From contig JAFXVN010000085.1 in the NCBI GenBank assembly GCA_017524545.1, positions 25,084 through 89,083 on the forward strand: 64,000 bases of DNA. Direction: 5' to 3'. A program made the position numbers and the translations under genes. The stretch is from Bacteroidaceae bacterium. GTDB taxonomy: Bacteria; Bacteroidota; Bacteroidia; Bacteroidales; Bacteroidaceae. Of the stretch, positions 34,863 to 44,888 are shown one piece after another (positions within the stretch are counted from its first letter, which is position 1; each line of letters begins with the position of its first letter). The notes under the pieces were generated by a model. That model was given only the letters and a program-made list of their open reading frames with translations, made no database searches and was not told the DNA's origin.

Positions 34863-35587
34863 TTCTCAAGCCAGGCTTCGATTTCGTTATCCCCAATGCG
34901 GAACTTGACTTCCTTGCCTGCGAAGGGAAGCGTATAGACACGGTTGGGGTCGTCGTGATAGTGCGGACGCGGGTCGGAAGCAAGAATCTCCTTGAGAGCT
35001 TCGAGATGCGAAGTATCAAAAGCTTCGAGGATTGAAAGATGAAAATTGAAAATTGAAAACTCTGCTTCAGTTCTCCCCTCTCCCTTTGGAGAGGGGTCGG
35101 GGGTAAGGCTGCCCTTGGCTTCCGGGTGGCTGTCGGTAAAGGCGAGGTAAGGCTTGATGTCGAAGATGGGTGTGCCATCCATCATATCTGCACCCTCCAC
35201 CTCTATCACCGGGCCGTCGGGAGTGTGAAGGTCGATACTGAGGATGCGAACCGAAGAGAGTCCGATGTTATTGGGACGGAAGGGGCTTCTTGTGGCAAAG
35301 ACACCCATCCGCGTGTTCCCGCCCAAACGCGGCGGACGCACGGTCGCCTTGAATTTGAATTTTGTATTTATAAATTTTGAATTTGCAGCTCGTGCCTCGC
35401 TGAAGTCCCACAGTAGCCAGATATGACTGAAGCCCTCCAAGCCTCGCAAAGCCTCAGGGTCGCGATACTCTGGTTCGAAGACAATCCTGCCCCTTAGCCC
35501 CTTGACGAGTCCGCTCTGGCGAGGCACGCCGAACTTCGTTGGGAAGTCAGTCCTTATTGTCGCTATGGGCTTCAGTTCATAGTTCAC
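34859..35587 (-). CDS. trmO: tRNA N6-t6A37 methyltransferase TrmO (TsaA), with repeat-derived insertions
   Basis: The 242-residue protein matches TrmO (methylates t6A37 in tRNA): LKPIATIRTDFPTKFGVPRQ, GFSHIWLLWDF, RMGVFATRSPFRPNNIGLSS and a C-terminal extension with YTLPFAGKEVKFRIGDNE. There is no ATG: GTG 35587 or TTG 35596, both inside AATTGTGAATTGAGAA spacer repeats, must serve as start. Two internal stretches also look like intergenic repeats read in frame: SKFINTKFKFKATV (35345-35385) and SLTPDPSPKGEGR plus FSIFNFHLSILE (35030-35110). The family residues around them are intact. Confidence 0.88.
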   Translation of the reverse strand: MNYELKPIATIRTDFPTKFGVPRQSGLVKGLRGRIVFEPEYRDPEALRGLEGFSHIWLLWDFSEARAANSKFINTKFKFKATVRPPRLGGNTRMGVFATRSPFRPNNIGLSSVRILSIDLHTPDGPVIEVEGADMMDGTPIFDIKPYLAFTDSHPEAKGSLTPDPSPKGEGRTEAEFSIFNFHLSILEAFDTSHLEALKEILASDPRPHYHDDPNRVYTLPFAGKEVKFRIGDNEIEAWLEN

Positions 35588-35671
35588 AATTCTCAATTCA
35601 CAATTCTCAATTCATAATTCTCAATTCATAATTCATCCATACCCAGTTAATGATTCCATATTTACTATGAA

Positions 35672-37009
35672 CTATGCACTATGAACTATGAATTCCTTAT
35701 AGTAGAGCAGCCCTGCTGTGGTCAGTCCGAAGGGGAATGCCATCCAGACACCTATGATGCCCCAGTTGCAGACGAAGGCGAAAATATAGCCCAGCGGCAG
35801 TGAGACAAGGATGTAAGCCACAAAAGCTATCCATACCATTGCCTTCACGCGAGCCATACCACGAAGAGCGTTGGCGTAAGTGCTTTGCAAGGCATCGCCA
35901 AACTGGAATATCAGGAAAGGAATGATTATCACTGCTACAAGTGCTGCCACATCGGCACTGGGCGTAAAGAGGAAGCCAACCCTGTCGCGCAGCAAGAAGA
36001 GCGGAATGCCCTGGCAGAGCGCGATGAACCAGCACAAATGGACACCAGAGGCTGCCACCTTGCGCGTCTGCTCCATCTCGCCAGCACCGCGATAGTAGCT
36101 CACGCGAACAGCCACCGCTGCCGACAGGCCATAATAGAGCATAAAGAAGAAGTGGCTGATAGTAATCACTACCTGATGCGCCGCCAATGCATTCGTACCT
36201 AACCATCCGGCGTATGTGGCACTGAGGCTGAACGAAGCGGCCTCCATGCCCATTTGCAGAGCCACAGGCCAGCCAAGACGAGATATCTCTAAGACCCCCT
36301 CTAACTTCCCCTTAAGGGGGGAGAATAGAGTCTTGAAGTCCTTTCGATACAGCTCGTAATGCTTTGTGAAATGGAACACGCCAGCCATGAGCGCCAGCTG
36401 CAAGAGGCGGCTCAACAGCGTGGCAATGCCTGCGCCCAGCAGTCCCATCTCTGGAAAGCCATAATGCCCGAAGATGAGGAGCCAGTTACCAACGAAGTTG
36501 AACACATTGGCCACGACCATTATCCACATTGGCATTGCCGTGTCCTGCACGCCGTCGCTGAATTGCTTGTAGGCATTGAACACCATCTGGGGCAGCAGGC
36601 TCAACAGAAGAATAAATAGGTAAGGGCGCATGAGGGGCATCAACTCCTCCGGCTGTCCGAGCCAGGGAAGCGCAACCCAAATCATGCCTGCAAGGAACGT
36701 CAGCAACACGCCTACGCCAGAGCAGGCAATGAGTCCGTTCCTGAGTTTGCCGGCAATGTCATGTACCCTACCCTCTCCGTACAAGGCTCCGACGACAGGT
36801 GTCAGTCCATACGAGAAGCCCATGCCCGCCACAAGGAGCAAGGACAGCGTATTGTTCACAAAGCCGGCAGCCGCCAGCTCATTCGTGCCGTAACGCCCCA
36901 CCATGAGCGTATCGGCAAGCCCCATCAGGATGGTGCTCAGTTGCCCCAACATGATTGGCACGCCGATACGCAGTAGGTCGGTATAGTGTGATGTCCTTAC
37001 GCGAACCAC
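35672..37009 (-). CDS. MATE family efflux transporter
   Basis: A 445-residue inner-membrane protein with twelve predicted helices, matching the MATE (NorM/DinF-like) multidrug/Na+ antiporter family: [56 protein letters not shown] and, in the second half, [18 protein letters not shown]. The start appears to be GTG 37009, inside the end of the phosphorylase gene (13 nt overlap), implying translational coupling. The text [19 protein letters not shown] at about 225-245 comes from a CCCCTTAAGGGGGGAG palindrome (36286-36334) inserted in frame in the cytoplasmic loop between the two halves. Confidence 0.93.
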   Translation of the reverse strand: MVRVRTSHYTDLLRIGVPIMLGQLSTILMGLADTLMVGRYGTNELAAAGFVNNTLSLLLVAGMGFSYGLTPVVGALYGEGRVHDIAGKLRNGLIACSGVGVLLTFLAGMIWVALPWLGQPEELMPLMRPYLFILLLSLLPQMVFNAYKQFSDGVQDTAMPMWIMVVANVFNFVGNWLLIFGHYGFPEMGLLGAGIATLLSRLLQLALMAGVFHFTKHYELYRKDFKTLFSPLKGKLEGVLEISRLGWPVALQMGMEAASFSLSATYAGWLGTNALAAHQVVITISHFFFMLYYGLSAAVAVRVSYYRGAGEMEQTRKVAASGVHLCWFIALCQGIPLFLLRDRVGFLFTPSADVAALVAVIIIPFLIFQFGDALQSTYANALRGMARVKAMVWIAFVAYILVSLPLGYIFAFVCNWGIIGVWMAFPFGLTTAGLLYYKEFIVHSA

Positions 37010-39561
37010 TTTACATAGCAGAAATCCTGTCGATGGGGCAGGTTTTCATTCTTCGGGTACAAACGGCAGCATACCTTGAAGCTACCTGCATTGTCCGAGC
37101 TGGCCAAAGCAGCAAAGGTATATTTATTACCTTCACAACCTTTCAATTCAAACGGAGTAACATGGTAAACGTGGTCCTCGCCGTTCTTGTCGGTAACGAG
37201 TGTCACCAGTTCCACGCCGATTGCATCGTCCAGTCCTGCTTCATCCACAACAACCTCGATGTTGTACTTCTTTCCGGCTTCGACATTGCCGTTGAGGACT
37301 TCGTCGTTTCTTCTGATTTCCACCACGTTGACGGCATCCCAGCGCTCTGCTACGGTTTCCTTCCAGAGTGCAATTTCCTTGGCAAGCTGGTAGTTGTTGG
37401 CCTGCAGCTTCTGCGAACGGTCGCGGAGCTTGTTGTAGAACCTCTCGTAGTAGTCGTCGAGCTGACGCTTCATGGTGTAGTGCGGAGCAATCTGAGCGAT
37501 AGAGTTCTTGATGACCTTGATCCAACCCTTCGAGATACCCTTCTTGTCCCTGTTGTAATACAGAGGTATAATCTCGCTCTCCAAGAGGCCGTAGATGGTT
37601 GCAGCATCGAGACGGTCCTGATACTCCTGGTTCTGGTAGGTGCGCTTCTCTGTGAGTGCCCAGCCAGCGCCTTCGCGATAGCCTTCCAGCCACCAGCCAT
37701 CCTTCACACTGAGGTTCACGACACCGTTCATCTCGGCCTTCTCGCCACTGGTGCCGCTGGCCTCGAGGGGACGTGTCGGGGTGTTCATCCAAATATCCAC
37801 ACCGCTGACGAGGCGGCGAGCCAGCAGGAAGTCATAGTCCTCTACGAAGATAATCTTTCCTTGGAACTCGGGACGCTGGCTGATTTCATATATCTTCTTG
37901 ATGAGTCCCTGTCCTGCGCCGTCGGCGGGGTGAGCCTTACCTGCAAAGAGGAAGATGACGGGACGCTCGGGATTGTTCACAATCTTGCTGAGACGCTCCA
38001 GGTCTGTGAACAGCAGGTGAGCACGCTTGTATGTGGCGAAGCGGCGGCAGAAGCCGATGACCAGAGCATTGGGGTTGAAGCTTTCAACGAGCTTGACCAC
38101 GCGCTGCGGGTCGCCCTGGTTCTTCAGCCATGTCTCCTTGTACTGCTCACCAACATATTTGAAGAGCTTGTCCTTCAACACCTGACGAACTTTCCAGATT
38201 TCCTCGTCGGGACAATTGTAGATGCCGTGCCAGATTTCTTCGTTCGACTGGTCGCTGAGATGCTTGGCGTCGAAATACTTGGCATAAATCTGACGCCATT
38301 CTGTAGCACACCAAGTGGGGAAGTGTACGCCATTGGTGACGTAGCCCACATGACTCTCATCGGGGTAATAGCCGTTCCAAATGCCGTTGAACATCTTCTT
38401 GCTGACCTCACCGTGCAACCAGCTCACACCGTTGACCTCCTGACATGTGTTGCAGGCAAAGGTGCTCATGCAGAACTTCTCGTTCTTGTCGTCGGGGTTT
38501 GTGCGGCCCATGCCGATGAACTCGTCCCATGTGATGCCAAGCATCTGGGGATAGCCGCCCATATACTTGCCGAAAAGCTGCTCGTCGAAGTAGTCGTGAC
38601 CGGCAGGCACAGGCGTATGAACGGTATAAAGACCCGTGGCGCGAACCAGCTCAAGTGCTTGGTTGAACGTCAGACCTTCCTTGATGTAGTCGCACAGGCG
38701 CTGCAGGTTGCAGAGAGCGGCGTGACCTTCGTTGCAGTGATAGACATCCTTCTTGATGCCGAGCTTCTTCAACAACAGCATACCGCCGATGCCAAGCAGA
38801 ATCTCCTGCTTCAGACGGTTTTCCCAGTCGCCGCCATAGAGAGCGTGGGTGATGGGCTTGTCGAACTCGGAGTTCATCTCGTTGTCGGTGTCGAGCAGAT
38901 AGAGCTTCACGCGGCCGACATTCACACGCCAAACGTAGGCATGAACGTGATAGTTCATATAGGGAACGTCGATGACCATCGGTGTGCCGTCTTCGTTCAT
39001 CTGCTGTTCGATAGGCAGTGAGCCGAAGTTCTGAGCCTCATAGTTGGCAATCTGCTGACCATCCATAGCCAAGCTCTGTGTGAAGTAGCCGAAGCGATAA
39101 AGGAAGCCCACGGCGCACATGTCGACGTTAGAGTCGGATGCTTCCTTCACGTAGTCGCCGGCCAACATTCCCAGACCACCGCTATAAATCTTCAGGGCAG
39201 AGTGGATGCCGTACTCCATGCAGAAGTAAGCCACGGACGGACGTTTGCTGTCAGGCTTCACATCCATATATGCACGGAACTTTGCATAGACCTCGTCAAT
39301 GCGCTTCATGAGAGCCTTGTCCTTCAGGATTTCCTCCTTACGGGTAAAGCTCAGGCGTTCCAGGAGCATCACAGGATTGTGCTTCACGTCGTGATAAATC
39401 TCGGGGTCGATGTCGCGGAACAAGTCGCGAGCTTCATAGTTCCATACCCACCACATGTTGTGGGCGAGTTCTTCAAGTTTGCTAAGTTCGGCTGGAACAC
39501 TATTCTTTACAATGAGCGGTTTCCAACTGGGCTGATTGGCATTGCTTGCTTTGATTTTCAT
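36997..39561 (-). CDS. glgP: Alpha-glucan (maltodextrin/glycogen) phosphorylase, GT35
   Basis: The 854-residue cytoplasmic enzyme releases glucose 1-phosphate from glycogen or maltodextrin. It is the 'alpha-glucan family phosphorylase' type, with an N-terminal DUF3417 region ([20 protein letters not shown]), [88 protein letters not shown] and the pyridoxal-phosphate region near [16 protein letters not shown]. It lies 24 nt downstream of the glycogen synthase gene on the same strand, so synthesis and breakdown are co-transcribed. Confidence 0.95.
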   Translation of the reverse strand: MKIKASNANQPSWKPLIVKNSVPAELSKLEELAHNMWWVWNYEARDLFRDIDPEIYHDVKHNPVMLLERLSFTRKEEILKDKALMKRIDEVYAKFRAYMDVKPDSKRPSVAYFCMEYGIHSALKIYSGGLGMLAGDYVKEASDSNVDMCAVGFLYRFGYFTQSLAMDGQQIANYEAQNFGSLPIEQQMNEDGTPMVIDVPYMNYHVHAYVWRVNVGRVKLYLLDTDNEMNSEFDKPITHALYGGDWENRLKQEILLGIGGMLLLKKLGIKKDVYHCNEGHAALCNLQRLCDYIKEGLTFNQALELVRATGLYTVHTPVPAGHDYFDEQLFGKYMGGYPQMLGITWDEFIGMGRTNPDDKNEKFCMSTFACNTCQEVNGVSWLHGEVSKKMFNGIWNGYYPDESHVGYVTNGVHFPTWCATEWRQIYAKYFDAKHLSDQSNEEIWHGIYNCPDEEIWKVRQVLKDKLFKYVGEQYKETWLKNQGDPQRVVKLVESFNPNALVIGFCRRFATYKRAHLLFTDLERLSKIVNNPERPVIFLFAGKAHPADGAGQGLIKKIYEISQRPEFQGKIIFVEDYDFLLARRLVSGVDIWMNTPTRPLEASGTSGEKAEMNGVVNLSVKDGWWLEGYREGAGWALTEKRTYQNQEYQDRLDAATIYGLLESEIIPLYYNRDKKGISKGWIKVIKNSIAQIAPHYTMKRQLDDYYERFYNKLRDRSQKLQANNYQLAKEIALWKETVAERWDAVNVVEIRRNDEVLNGNVEAGKKYNIEVVVDEAGLDDAIGVELVTLVTDKNGEDHVYHVTPFELKGCEGNKYTFAALASSDNAGSFKVCCRLYPKNENLPHRQDFCYVKWFA

Positions 39562-39585
39562 ATTTGTAGGGTTTATGGTTTTACA

Positions 39586-41241
39586 TTATTTTCTTTCTTT
39601 GGCTTTGCGCAGTGCAAAGTCGTAAGCTTCGTAGTAGTATGTGATGAAATTCTTCCAGAGGGCTTTCTCGGCAAGTTTGGCAGCGTTGCGTCGGGCTTTG
39701 TCGGCAGCTTTCTTGTCGAAGCCTGCATAGCGGGCGATGGTGGCACTGAGCTTCTCTGCCACTTCCTGTGCATTATAATCGTCACGGGAGATGACCTCCA
39801 CACCATCCTCCAGCTTGCTGTCGCGGCCGAGGCTGTTACATGCCCAGACACCAAAGCCGCTGAGAGAAGTGGTGATGCAGGGTACATGGAAAGCGACTGC
39901 CTCGAGCGGTGTGTAGCCCCAAGGCTCGTAATAAGAGGGATATGCTGCAAGGTCGTCGCCAATGAGGAGGTCGTAATAGGGCACTTGGAAGATGCCGTCG
40001 TTGCCATCCAAATAGCAAGGCACGAAAATGACCTTCACACGGCTATCCTTGTCGTTCTTCATGCCATGTGAACGCAGGAAGTTGAGCACAGGGTCGTTCC
40101 ATGCCTCATAAAGGTTGTGGGTGATGACAGGGTCGGACAGCGGTTCGGTGTATGTGCCGCCCATCTTGAGACGCTCCTGCAGGTCGCTGCGAGGGCTTTC
40201 CACCCAAGCCGGCACCTGTATGAGCATCAGGACTTGTCGCTGCAGGTCGCTGTCGTAGAGGCTGCGATAAGCCGCCTCGAGGAAGACATCGATGCCCTTG
40301 TTGCGGTATTCATAGCGTCCGCTGGTAGCCACAATCAGTGTGTCGTCCGTGAACTCTGCTCCTGTCAAGGCATTGGCCACCTGCAGAATCTTGGCACGGG
40401 CTTCGCTGCGATGTTTTGTGAAGGCTGCACCGGCTGGCACAAAGTCTGCCTCGAAACCGTTGGGCAGGATGATATCTGGCTGTTTGTCGAGCAGCTCGGC
40501 ACACTCGCGCCCGGTCACATCGCTCACTGTCGTAAAGCAATCTACATTGTGAGCCGCCTGGCGTTCCACGCTATGCTTCGCCTGCATGTTAAGCTCACCA
40601 GCCATCTGCGTGCCGTTGTAGGCCCAGAGGTATTCATAGAGAGGCTTGTTGTTGCCGGCTATGCTGCGCCCGATGCTGGTGGCGTGGGTGGTGAAGATGG
40701 TGGCTATCTCGGGCACATGCTTCCTGATGTAGAGTGCACCGAGACAGGTCATCCACTCGTTAGCCTGATAGACAACTTTCTTCTTGCTGCTGAGCTTGTG
40801 GCGATAGAAGCTCTCCACCACAAGAGCTGCGGCATAGCTGAACATGCTGGCTTCGTCGTAGTCGCCGTAGGCATGGAGGCTGTCCACACCGAAGTCCTCC
40901 CAAGCCTTGCTGTAAAGCTCGTTTTTCTTCTCGAAGTAAGGCTGGAAATCAACCAGCACGACGCAGGGCCGGCCGGGAATGTTCCATCGGCCTACACGGA
41001 TACGGAGTCCTTCCTCACTCGCCGTCTTCACCCACGGACGCCACAGCTTGGCATCCTCCATGAAAAGGGGATTCTCCTTGCCCTGCCATACGTCGGGGCC
41101 TATGAACACAAGCTTGTCGGGGAATTGCTCCTGCAATGTCTTGGCGCGAGTAGATAGCACCGTGTAGATGCCGCCCATCTTATTACAAACCTCCCAACTG
41201 CTTTCGAAGATGAAGTCGGGAGCCACTCTCTTTTCGCTCAT
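39586..41241 (-). CDS. Glycogen synthase, GT3 family (eukaryotic-like)
   Basis: The 551-residue protein is a GT3-type glycogen synthase, as in fungi and animals rather than GlgA: FESSWEVCNKMGGIYTVLST, FIGPDVWQGKENPLF, NEWMTCLGALYI, TTHATSIGRSIAGNN, the active-site region NGFEADFVPAG, YEYRNKGIDVFLEAA, and the C-terminal YPSYYEPWGYTPLEAVAFHV with the conserved Glu. It extends glucan chains from a nucleotide-sugar donor. I selected ATG 41241 because the -7 box at 41272-41279 overlaps the longer frame's start. glgP and the MATE gene follow. Confidence 0.94.
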   Translation of the reverse strand: MSEKRVAPDFIFESSWEVCNKMGGIYTVLSTRAKTLQEQFPDKLVFIGPDVWQGKENPLFMEDAKLWRPWVKTASEEGLRIRVGRWNIPGRPCVVLVDFQPYFEKKNELYSKAWEDFGVDSLHAYGDYDEASMFSYAAALVVESFYRHKLSSKKKVVYQANEWMTCLGALYIRKHVPEIATIFTTHATSIGRSIAGNNKPLYEYLWAYNGTQMAGELNMQAKHSVERQAAHNVDCFTTVSDVTGRECAELLDKQPDIILPNGFEADFVPAGAAFTKHRSEARAKILQVANALTGAEFTDDTLIVATSGRYEYRNKGIDVFLEAAYRSLYDSDLQRQVLMLIQVPAWVESPRSDLQERLKMGGTYTEPLSDPVITHNLYEAWNDPVLNFLRSHGMKNDKDSRVKVIFVPCYLDGNDGIFQVPYYDLLIGDDLAAYPSYYEPWGYTPLEAVAFHVPCITTSLSGFGVWACNSLGRDSKLEDGVEVISRDDYNAQEVAEKLSATIARYAGFDKKAADKARRNAAKLAEKALWKNFITYYYEAYDFALRKAKERK

Positions 41242-41271
41242 AAACGATCTCCGTTTCCTTAATTTGCGCGG

Positions 41272-41279
41272 CAAAGGTA
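41272..41279 (-). promoter_or_regulatory. -7 box for the glycogen operon
   Basis: Minus-strand TACCTTTG followed by CCGCG, 30 nt upstream of ATG 41241. Confidence 0.7.
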
Positions 41280-41365
41280 CGACAAAATATGTTAAAAAAG
41301 AAACCTTTTGTGCTTTTTATATATAAATGTAGGGGCTTTGTGTTACAACGTACCACTTTTTTTGC

Positions 41366-41373
41366 TATCTTTG
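41366..41373 (+). promoter_or_regulatory. -7 box for the 137-aa secreted protein
   Basis: TATCTTTG, 44 nt upstream of ATG 41418. Confidence 0.6.
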
Positions 41374-41417
41374 TGGATGATTTTTTATGTTTTTCAGGAA
41401 AAGACACGAAACCGCAC

Positions 41418-41831
41418 ATGAGAAAAAAGGCAACTCTTGCAGCAATGCTATGCATCTTCACCGCCGTTTTCGGGCAACAGCCTTGGAAGCTGAAGCTGCA
41501 CCAACCGGAAGAGAAAATAGACCTCTGCATCGACCTCTACGAAGAGAGCATTGAGGTGCCGGGCATGGAAGCTTTCGGGCCGATGAACGGCTATCTGGGC
41601 GGCAACATCTACGGCGTGTGGTATGTGGTGGGCTTCGACATCAAAGACGACCAGCACGCCACCCTGACCATCGCCAACGACCTGGGCAGCGAGGACCAAA
41701 AGCTCTCTCTGACACAGACCTCCGACAGCACCTGCCTGCTGAAGTTCCTCGGCTACAATGCCGTGAAGCGTGCTCAGGGGAAGAAACTCGTGAAGATACC
41801 TGGAGAACTGAAAATGTTGATACAAAAATAA
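41418..41831 (+). CDS. Small secreted protein of unknown function
   Basis: The 137-residue product starts MRKKATLAAMLCIFTAVFGQ, a clear signal peptide, followed by IDLCIDLYEESIEVPGMEAF, GPMNGYLGGNIYGVWYVVGF and a C-terminal lysine-rich helix (KRAQGKKLVKIPGELK). I chose ATG 41418 because the promoter box lies 44 nt upstream; a longer frame from 41289 would begin before it and lacks a signal peptide. No family is recognised. A long palindrome follows the stop. Confidence 0.7.
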   Translation: MRKKATLAAMLCIFTAVFGQQPWKLKLHQPEEKIDLCIDLYEESIEVPGMEAFGPMNGYLGGNIYGVWYVVGFDIKDDQHATLTIANDLGSEDQKLSLTQTSDSTCLLKFLGYNAVKRAQGKKLVKIPGELKMLIQK

Positions 41832-41855
41832 AAGAACACAATGGGATTTATCTTT

Positions 41856-41938
41856 AACAACGGATTACACGGATTACACGGATTGGCTATGCTTTGGTGG
41901 CAATAATAAAATCCGTATAATCCGTGTAATCCGTTGTT
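41856..41938. repeat. Long palindromic intergenic element, copy C
   Basis: 29 bp arms (41856-41884 and 41910-41938, arm core ACAACGGATTACACGGATTA) with a single mismatch and a 25 nt loop that has diverged from the other copies. Confidence 0.9.
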
Positions 41939-41952
41939 TTATATCAAATAAT

Positions 41953-43464
41953 ATGGGTAAACGCTTAAATAAAAAGTATCTTTTCACCGCGTTGGGCGGC
42001 ACGTTGTTCGGCATTGTGCTTGTGCTGGCAGCCTTTTATACCAGCAACACCACCTCGACCAATGAGTCCTGCATGTCTTGTCACGTCCACCCAGAGGCCG
42101 AGACGAGCTGGAAACAGAGCGTCCACTTCAACAACGAGAGCGGCGTTCAGACGGATTGTGCCGCCTGCCATCTGCCGCCTGAAGGCTCGGCTGCCCATTA
42201 TTGGGAGAAGGTGAAGTTCGGCGTTCACGACCTGTGGATGTACTGGACGCACGACAAGGAGGACTTCGACTTCGAGAGCAAGCGCACCGTGGAATATGCC
42301 CCGAACATCGTCTTCAACGCTTCTTGCAAGAAGTGCCACACGAACCTCTTCCCGAAGGAAGTCACGGACGATGCCGTGGCGGCGCACCTCTACTATGAGG
42401 AGAACGAAGAGAAGCTGGGCTTGCAGTGCGTAAGCTGCCACCTCGACGCGGGTCACTTCATCGCTGGCTACAAGCACGAGAAGATGACCTCTGCGCCTGT
42501 CGATACCACCGGCCCTGTTTATACGGAACCTGCTTCGGTGACAAGCTTCTCGAACTTCACCGAGACCATCCCCGGCACCCGCGCCTCCATCAGTATGATT
42601 GCTGTGCCAGGCGGCACATTCACGATGGGCAGTCAGAAGGGCGACAAGTTCAGCCGTCCCGACGAATACCCTGCACACGAGGTGACGGTGTCGCCGTTCT
42701 TCATGGGCGAGATGGAGGTGACGTGGGACCAGTACTGGGCGTTCTATGTCGAGACCATGTCGGAGGGACGCACGAAGCCCGAGACCATCTATGCCAACAA
42801 CAGCCGTCCCGACGTGGATGCAGTGTCCGGGCCTACCCCACCCTTCGGAATGCCCGACCAGGGCTGGGGCATGGGGAACCGTCCGGCTATCACCATGACG
42901 CACTATGCCGCAGAGACGTTCTGCCAATGGCTGAGCCTGAAGACAGGCCGCCACTACCGCCTGCCGACAGAGGCGGAATGGGAATATGCGGCTCGCGGCG
43001 GCACAGACACGCCCTACTTCTTCGAGGGCAAGCCCTCTACCTATTCGAGCGAAGGGCTGTGGAACAGCATCTTCGGCACGGACACCACGACCATCAACCG
43101 CTACGTCATATATGCCCTCAACAGCAAGAACCGCACGCAGGAGCCTTCGCGTGTCGCCGCCAATCCCTTCGGCTTGCGCAACATGCTGGGCAATGTGATG
43201 GAGTATTGCCAAGACTGGTATGCCGAGGATGCATATACACAGGCCGGCTCCTCAATAAAAGACCCGAAAGGCCCCGCCACAGGTACCGACTATGTGGTGC
43301 GCGGCGGCTGCTATAACGACGATGCCAGCGAACTGCGCTGCGCCGCACGCCGCCACAGCGACTACGAGGCTTGGCTCAAGACCGACCCGCAGAACCCGAA
43401 GAGCATCTGGTGGCTGAGCGACATCAAGGGCATCGGCTTCCGCGTCGTCTGCGACGCCCCATAA
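41953..43464 (+). CDS. Fusion: NapC/NrfH-like tetraheme cytochrome and SUMF1 (formylglycine-generating enzyme-like) domain
   Basis: The 503-residue protein has an N-terminal membrane anchor (residues about 10-29), then four c-type heme sites CxxCH: CMSCH near 40, CAACH near 69, CKKCH near 125 and CVSCH near 159. This is the plan of NapC/NrfH quinol-oxidising cytochromes. From about 208 a SUMF1/FGE-sulfatase-like domain follows (MIAVPGGTFTMGS, EVTWDQYWAFYV, YRLPTEAEWEYAARGG, NPFGLRNMLGNVMEYC, DIKGIGFRVVCDA). The catalytic cysteine pair of true FGE enzymes is not evident, so the domain may bind substrate. Two Tat-exported oxidoreductase-type genes follow, 60 and 20 nt apart. Confidence 0.93.
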   Translation: MGKRLNKKYLFTALGGTLFGIVLVLAAFYTSNTTSTNESCMSCHVHPEAETSWKQSVHFNNESGVQTDCAACHLPPEGSAAHYWEKVKFGVHDLWMYWTHDKEDFDFESKRTVEYAPNIVFNASCKKCHTNLFPKEVTDDAVAAHLYYEENEEKLGLQCVSCHLDAGHFIAGYKHEKMTSAPVDTTGPVYTEPASVTSFSNFTETIPGTRASISMIAVPGGTFTMGSQKGDKFSRPDEYPAHEVTVSPFFMGEMEVTWDQYWAFYVETMSEGRTKPETIYANNSRPDVDAVSGPTPPFGMPDQGWGMGNRPAITMTHYAAETFCQWLSLKTGRHYRLPTEAEWEYAARGGTDTPYFFEGKPSTYSSEGLWNSIFGTDTTTINRYVIYALNSKNRTQEPSRVAANPFGLRNMLGNVMEYCQDWYAEDAYTQAGSSIKDPKGPATGTDYVVRGGCYNDDASELRCAARRHSDYEAWLKTDPQNPKSIWWLSDIKGIGFRVVCDAP

Positions 43465-43524
43465 CTCCCATAATTCCCATAAATTCCCATAGCTCACATT
43501 AACCCCATAAAACCTACAATCAAC

Positions 43525-44868
43525 ATGAACAAAGAAGGATTGAGCAGGCGCCGCTTCCTGGCTGGCGCCGCAACCGTCGGGGCTGCTGCTGTAGCCGCTC
43601 CCGCTCTGCTTGCCAGCTGCTCTGGCGGCAGCAAACTGACACCCCTCAAGAAGGAGGGCGAATACTATGTACCCGAACTCCCCGACAAGGCCATCGACGG
43701 CCCGGAGCTGAAGGTGGGTCTCATCGGCTGCGGCGGTCGCGGCAGCGGTGCCATCATCAACCTCCTCGATGCTGCCGACAACATCAAGGTCGTGGCACTC
43801 GGCGATGTCTTCCGTGACCGCCTCGACGACGTGCGCAACCGTCTGAAGAACGAGCGCAATCAGGAAGTGCCAGAGGACAAATGCTTCGTGGGCTTCGATG
43901 CCTACAAGCAGGTGATTGACTCGGGTGTGGATATGGTCATCCTCACCACTCCCCCAGTCTTCCGTCCCGAGCAGTTCAAATACGCTACAGAGAAGGGTGT
44001 ACACTCTTTCCTCGAGAAGCCCATTGCCATCGACCCCAAGGGCTATCGCTCCGTCATGGCAACTGCAAAGCAGGCTCAGGCAAAGGGTCTGAGCGTTGTT
44101 GTCGGCACACAGCGTCACCACGAACGTCGCTATGTGGAAGCCAACAAGCAGATACAGGCTGGTCTCATCGGTGAGATTACCGGCGGCAATGTTTATTGGA
44201 ACCAGGGTATGCTGTGGTACCGTCAGCGCGAAGAGGGCTGGACGGACATGGAATGGAACATCCGCGACTGGGTGAACTGGAAGTGGCTCTCCGGCGACCA
44301 TATCATCGAGCAGCACGTCCACAACATCGACGTCTTCCTCTGGATGAGCGGCTTGAAGCCCGTATCAGCAACGGCATTCGGCTCTCGCCAGCGTCGCGTC
44401 ACAGGCGACCAGTACGACTTCTTCAGCACAGACTTCACGATGGAGAACGGCATCCACATGCACTCGATGTGCCGCCAGATTGACGGTTGCAGCAGCCGCG
44501 TAAGCGAGTTCATCCAAGGCGCGAAGGGCAGCTACGACAGCGAGACGAACGAAATTAAAGACCTCCAGGGCAATGTCATCTGGAAGTACGACGAGGAGAA
44601 GGCAAAGCAGGAGTTCCAGCAGCACGACCCCTACACATTGGAGCACGTCGATTGGGTGAACCATATCCGCAAGGGCACAGCCCACGAGGAGGCCACAGAC
44701 AATGCCATCTCCTGCATGGCAGGTGTCATGGGTCGCGAAGCTGCCTACACTGGCCAGACTGTCACATGGGACGAGATGATACAGTCGCCGCAGGACTTCC
44801 TGCCCGAGAAGCTCGAAATGGGTGCCCTCGACCTGGCAGCAATGACAGTGCCTGTACCTGGAAAGTAA
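43525..44868 (+). CDS. Gfo/Idh/MocA oxidoreductase, Tat-exported lipoprotein
   Basis: The 447-residue enzyme starts with a twin-arginine signal (GLSRRRFLAGAA) that ends in a lipobox LLASC, so it should fold with its cofactor in the cytoplasm and be exported as a lipoprotein. The NAD(P)-binding Rossmann motif LKVGLIGCGGRGSGAI and EKPIAIDPKGYR mark the Gfo/Idh/MocA family; WNQGMLWYR and HIIEQHVHNIDVFLW belong to the catalytic domain. Relatives oxidise C3 of sugars in glycoside-degrading pathways. Tight spacing to the heme protein and the TIM-barrel gene suggests a common route. Confidence 0.93.
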   Translation: MNKEGLSRRRFLAGAATVGAAAVAAPALLASCSGGSKLTPLKKEGEYYVPELPDKAIDGPELKVGLIGCGGRGSGAIINLLDAADNIKVVALGDVFRDRLDDVRNRLKNERNQEVPEDKCFVGFDAYKQVIDSGVDMVILTTPPVFRPEQFKYATEKGVHSFLEKPIAIDPKGYRSVMATAKQAQAKGLSVVVGTQRHHERRYVEANKQIQAGLIGEITGGNVYWNQGMLWYRQREEGWTDMEWNIRDWVNWKWLSGDHIIEQHVHNIDVFLWMSGLKPVSATAFGSRQRRVTGDQYDFFSTDFTMENGIHMHSMCRQIDGCSSRVSEFIQGAKGSYDSETNEIKDLQGNVIWKYDEEKAKQEFQQHDPYTLEHVDWVNHIRKGTAHEEATDNAISCMAGVMGREAAYTGQTVTWDEMIQSPQDFLPEKLEMGALDLAAMTVPVPGK

Positions 44869-44888
44869 GAATAATAAGAAGTAAAACT

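Noticed and set aside
36955-39021. 688-codon frame antisense to glgP
   Set aside because: Antisense to the clear phosphorylase gene with no domain match.
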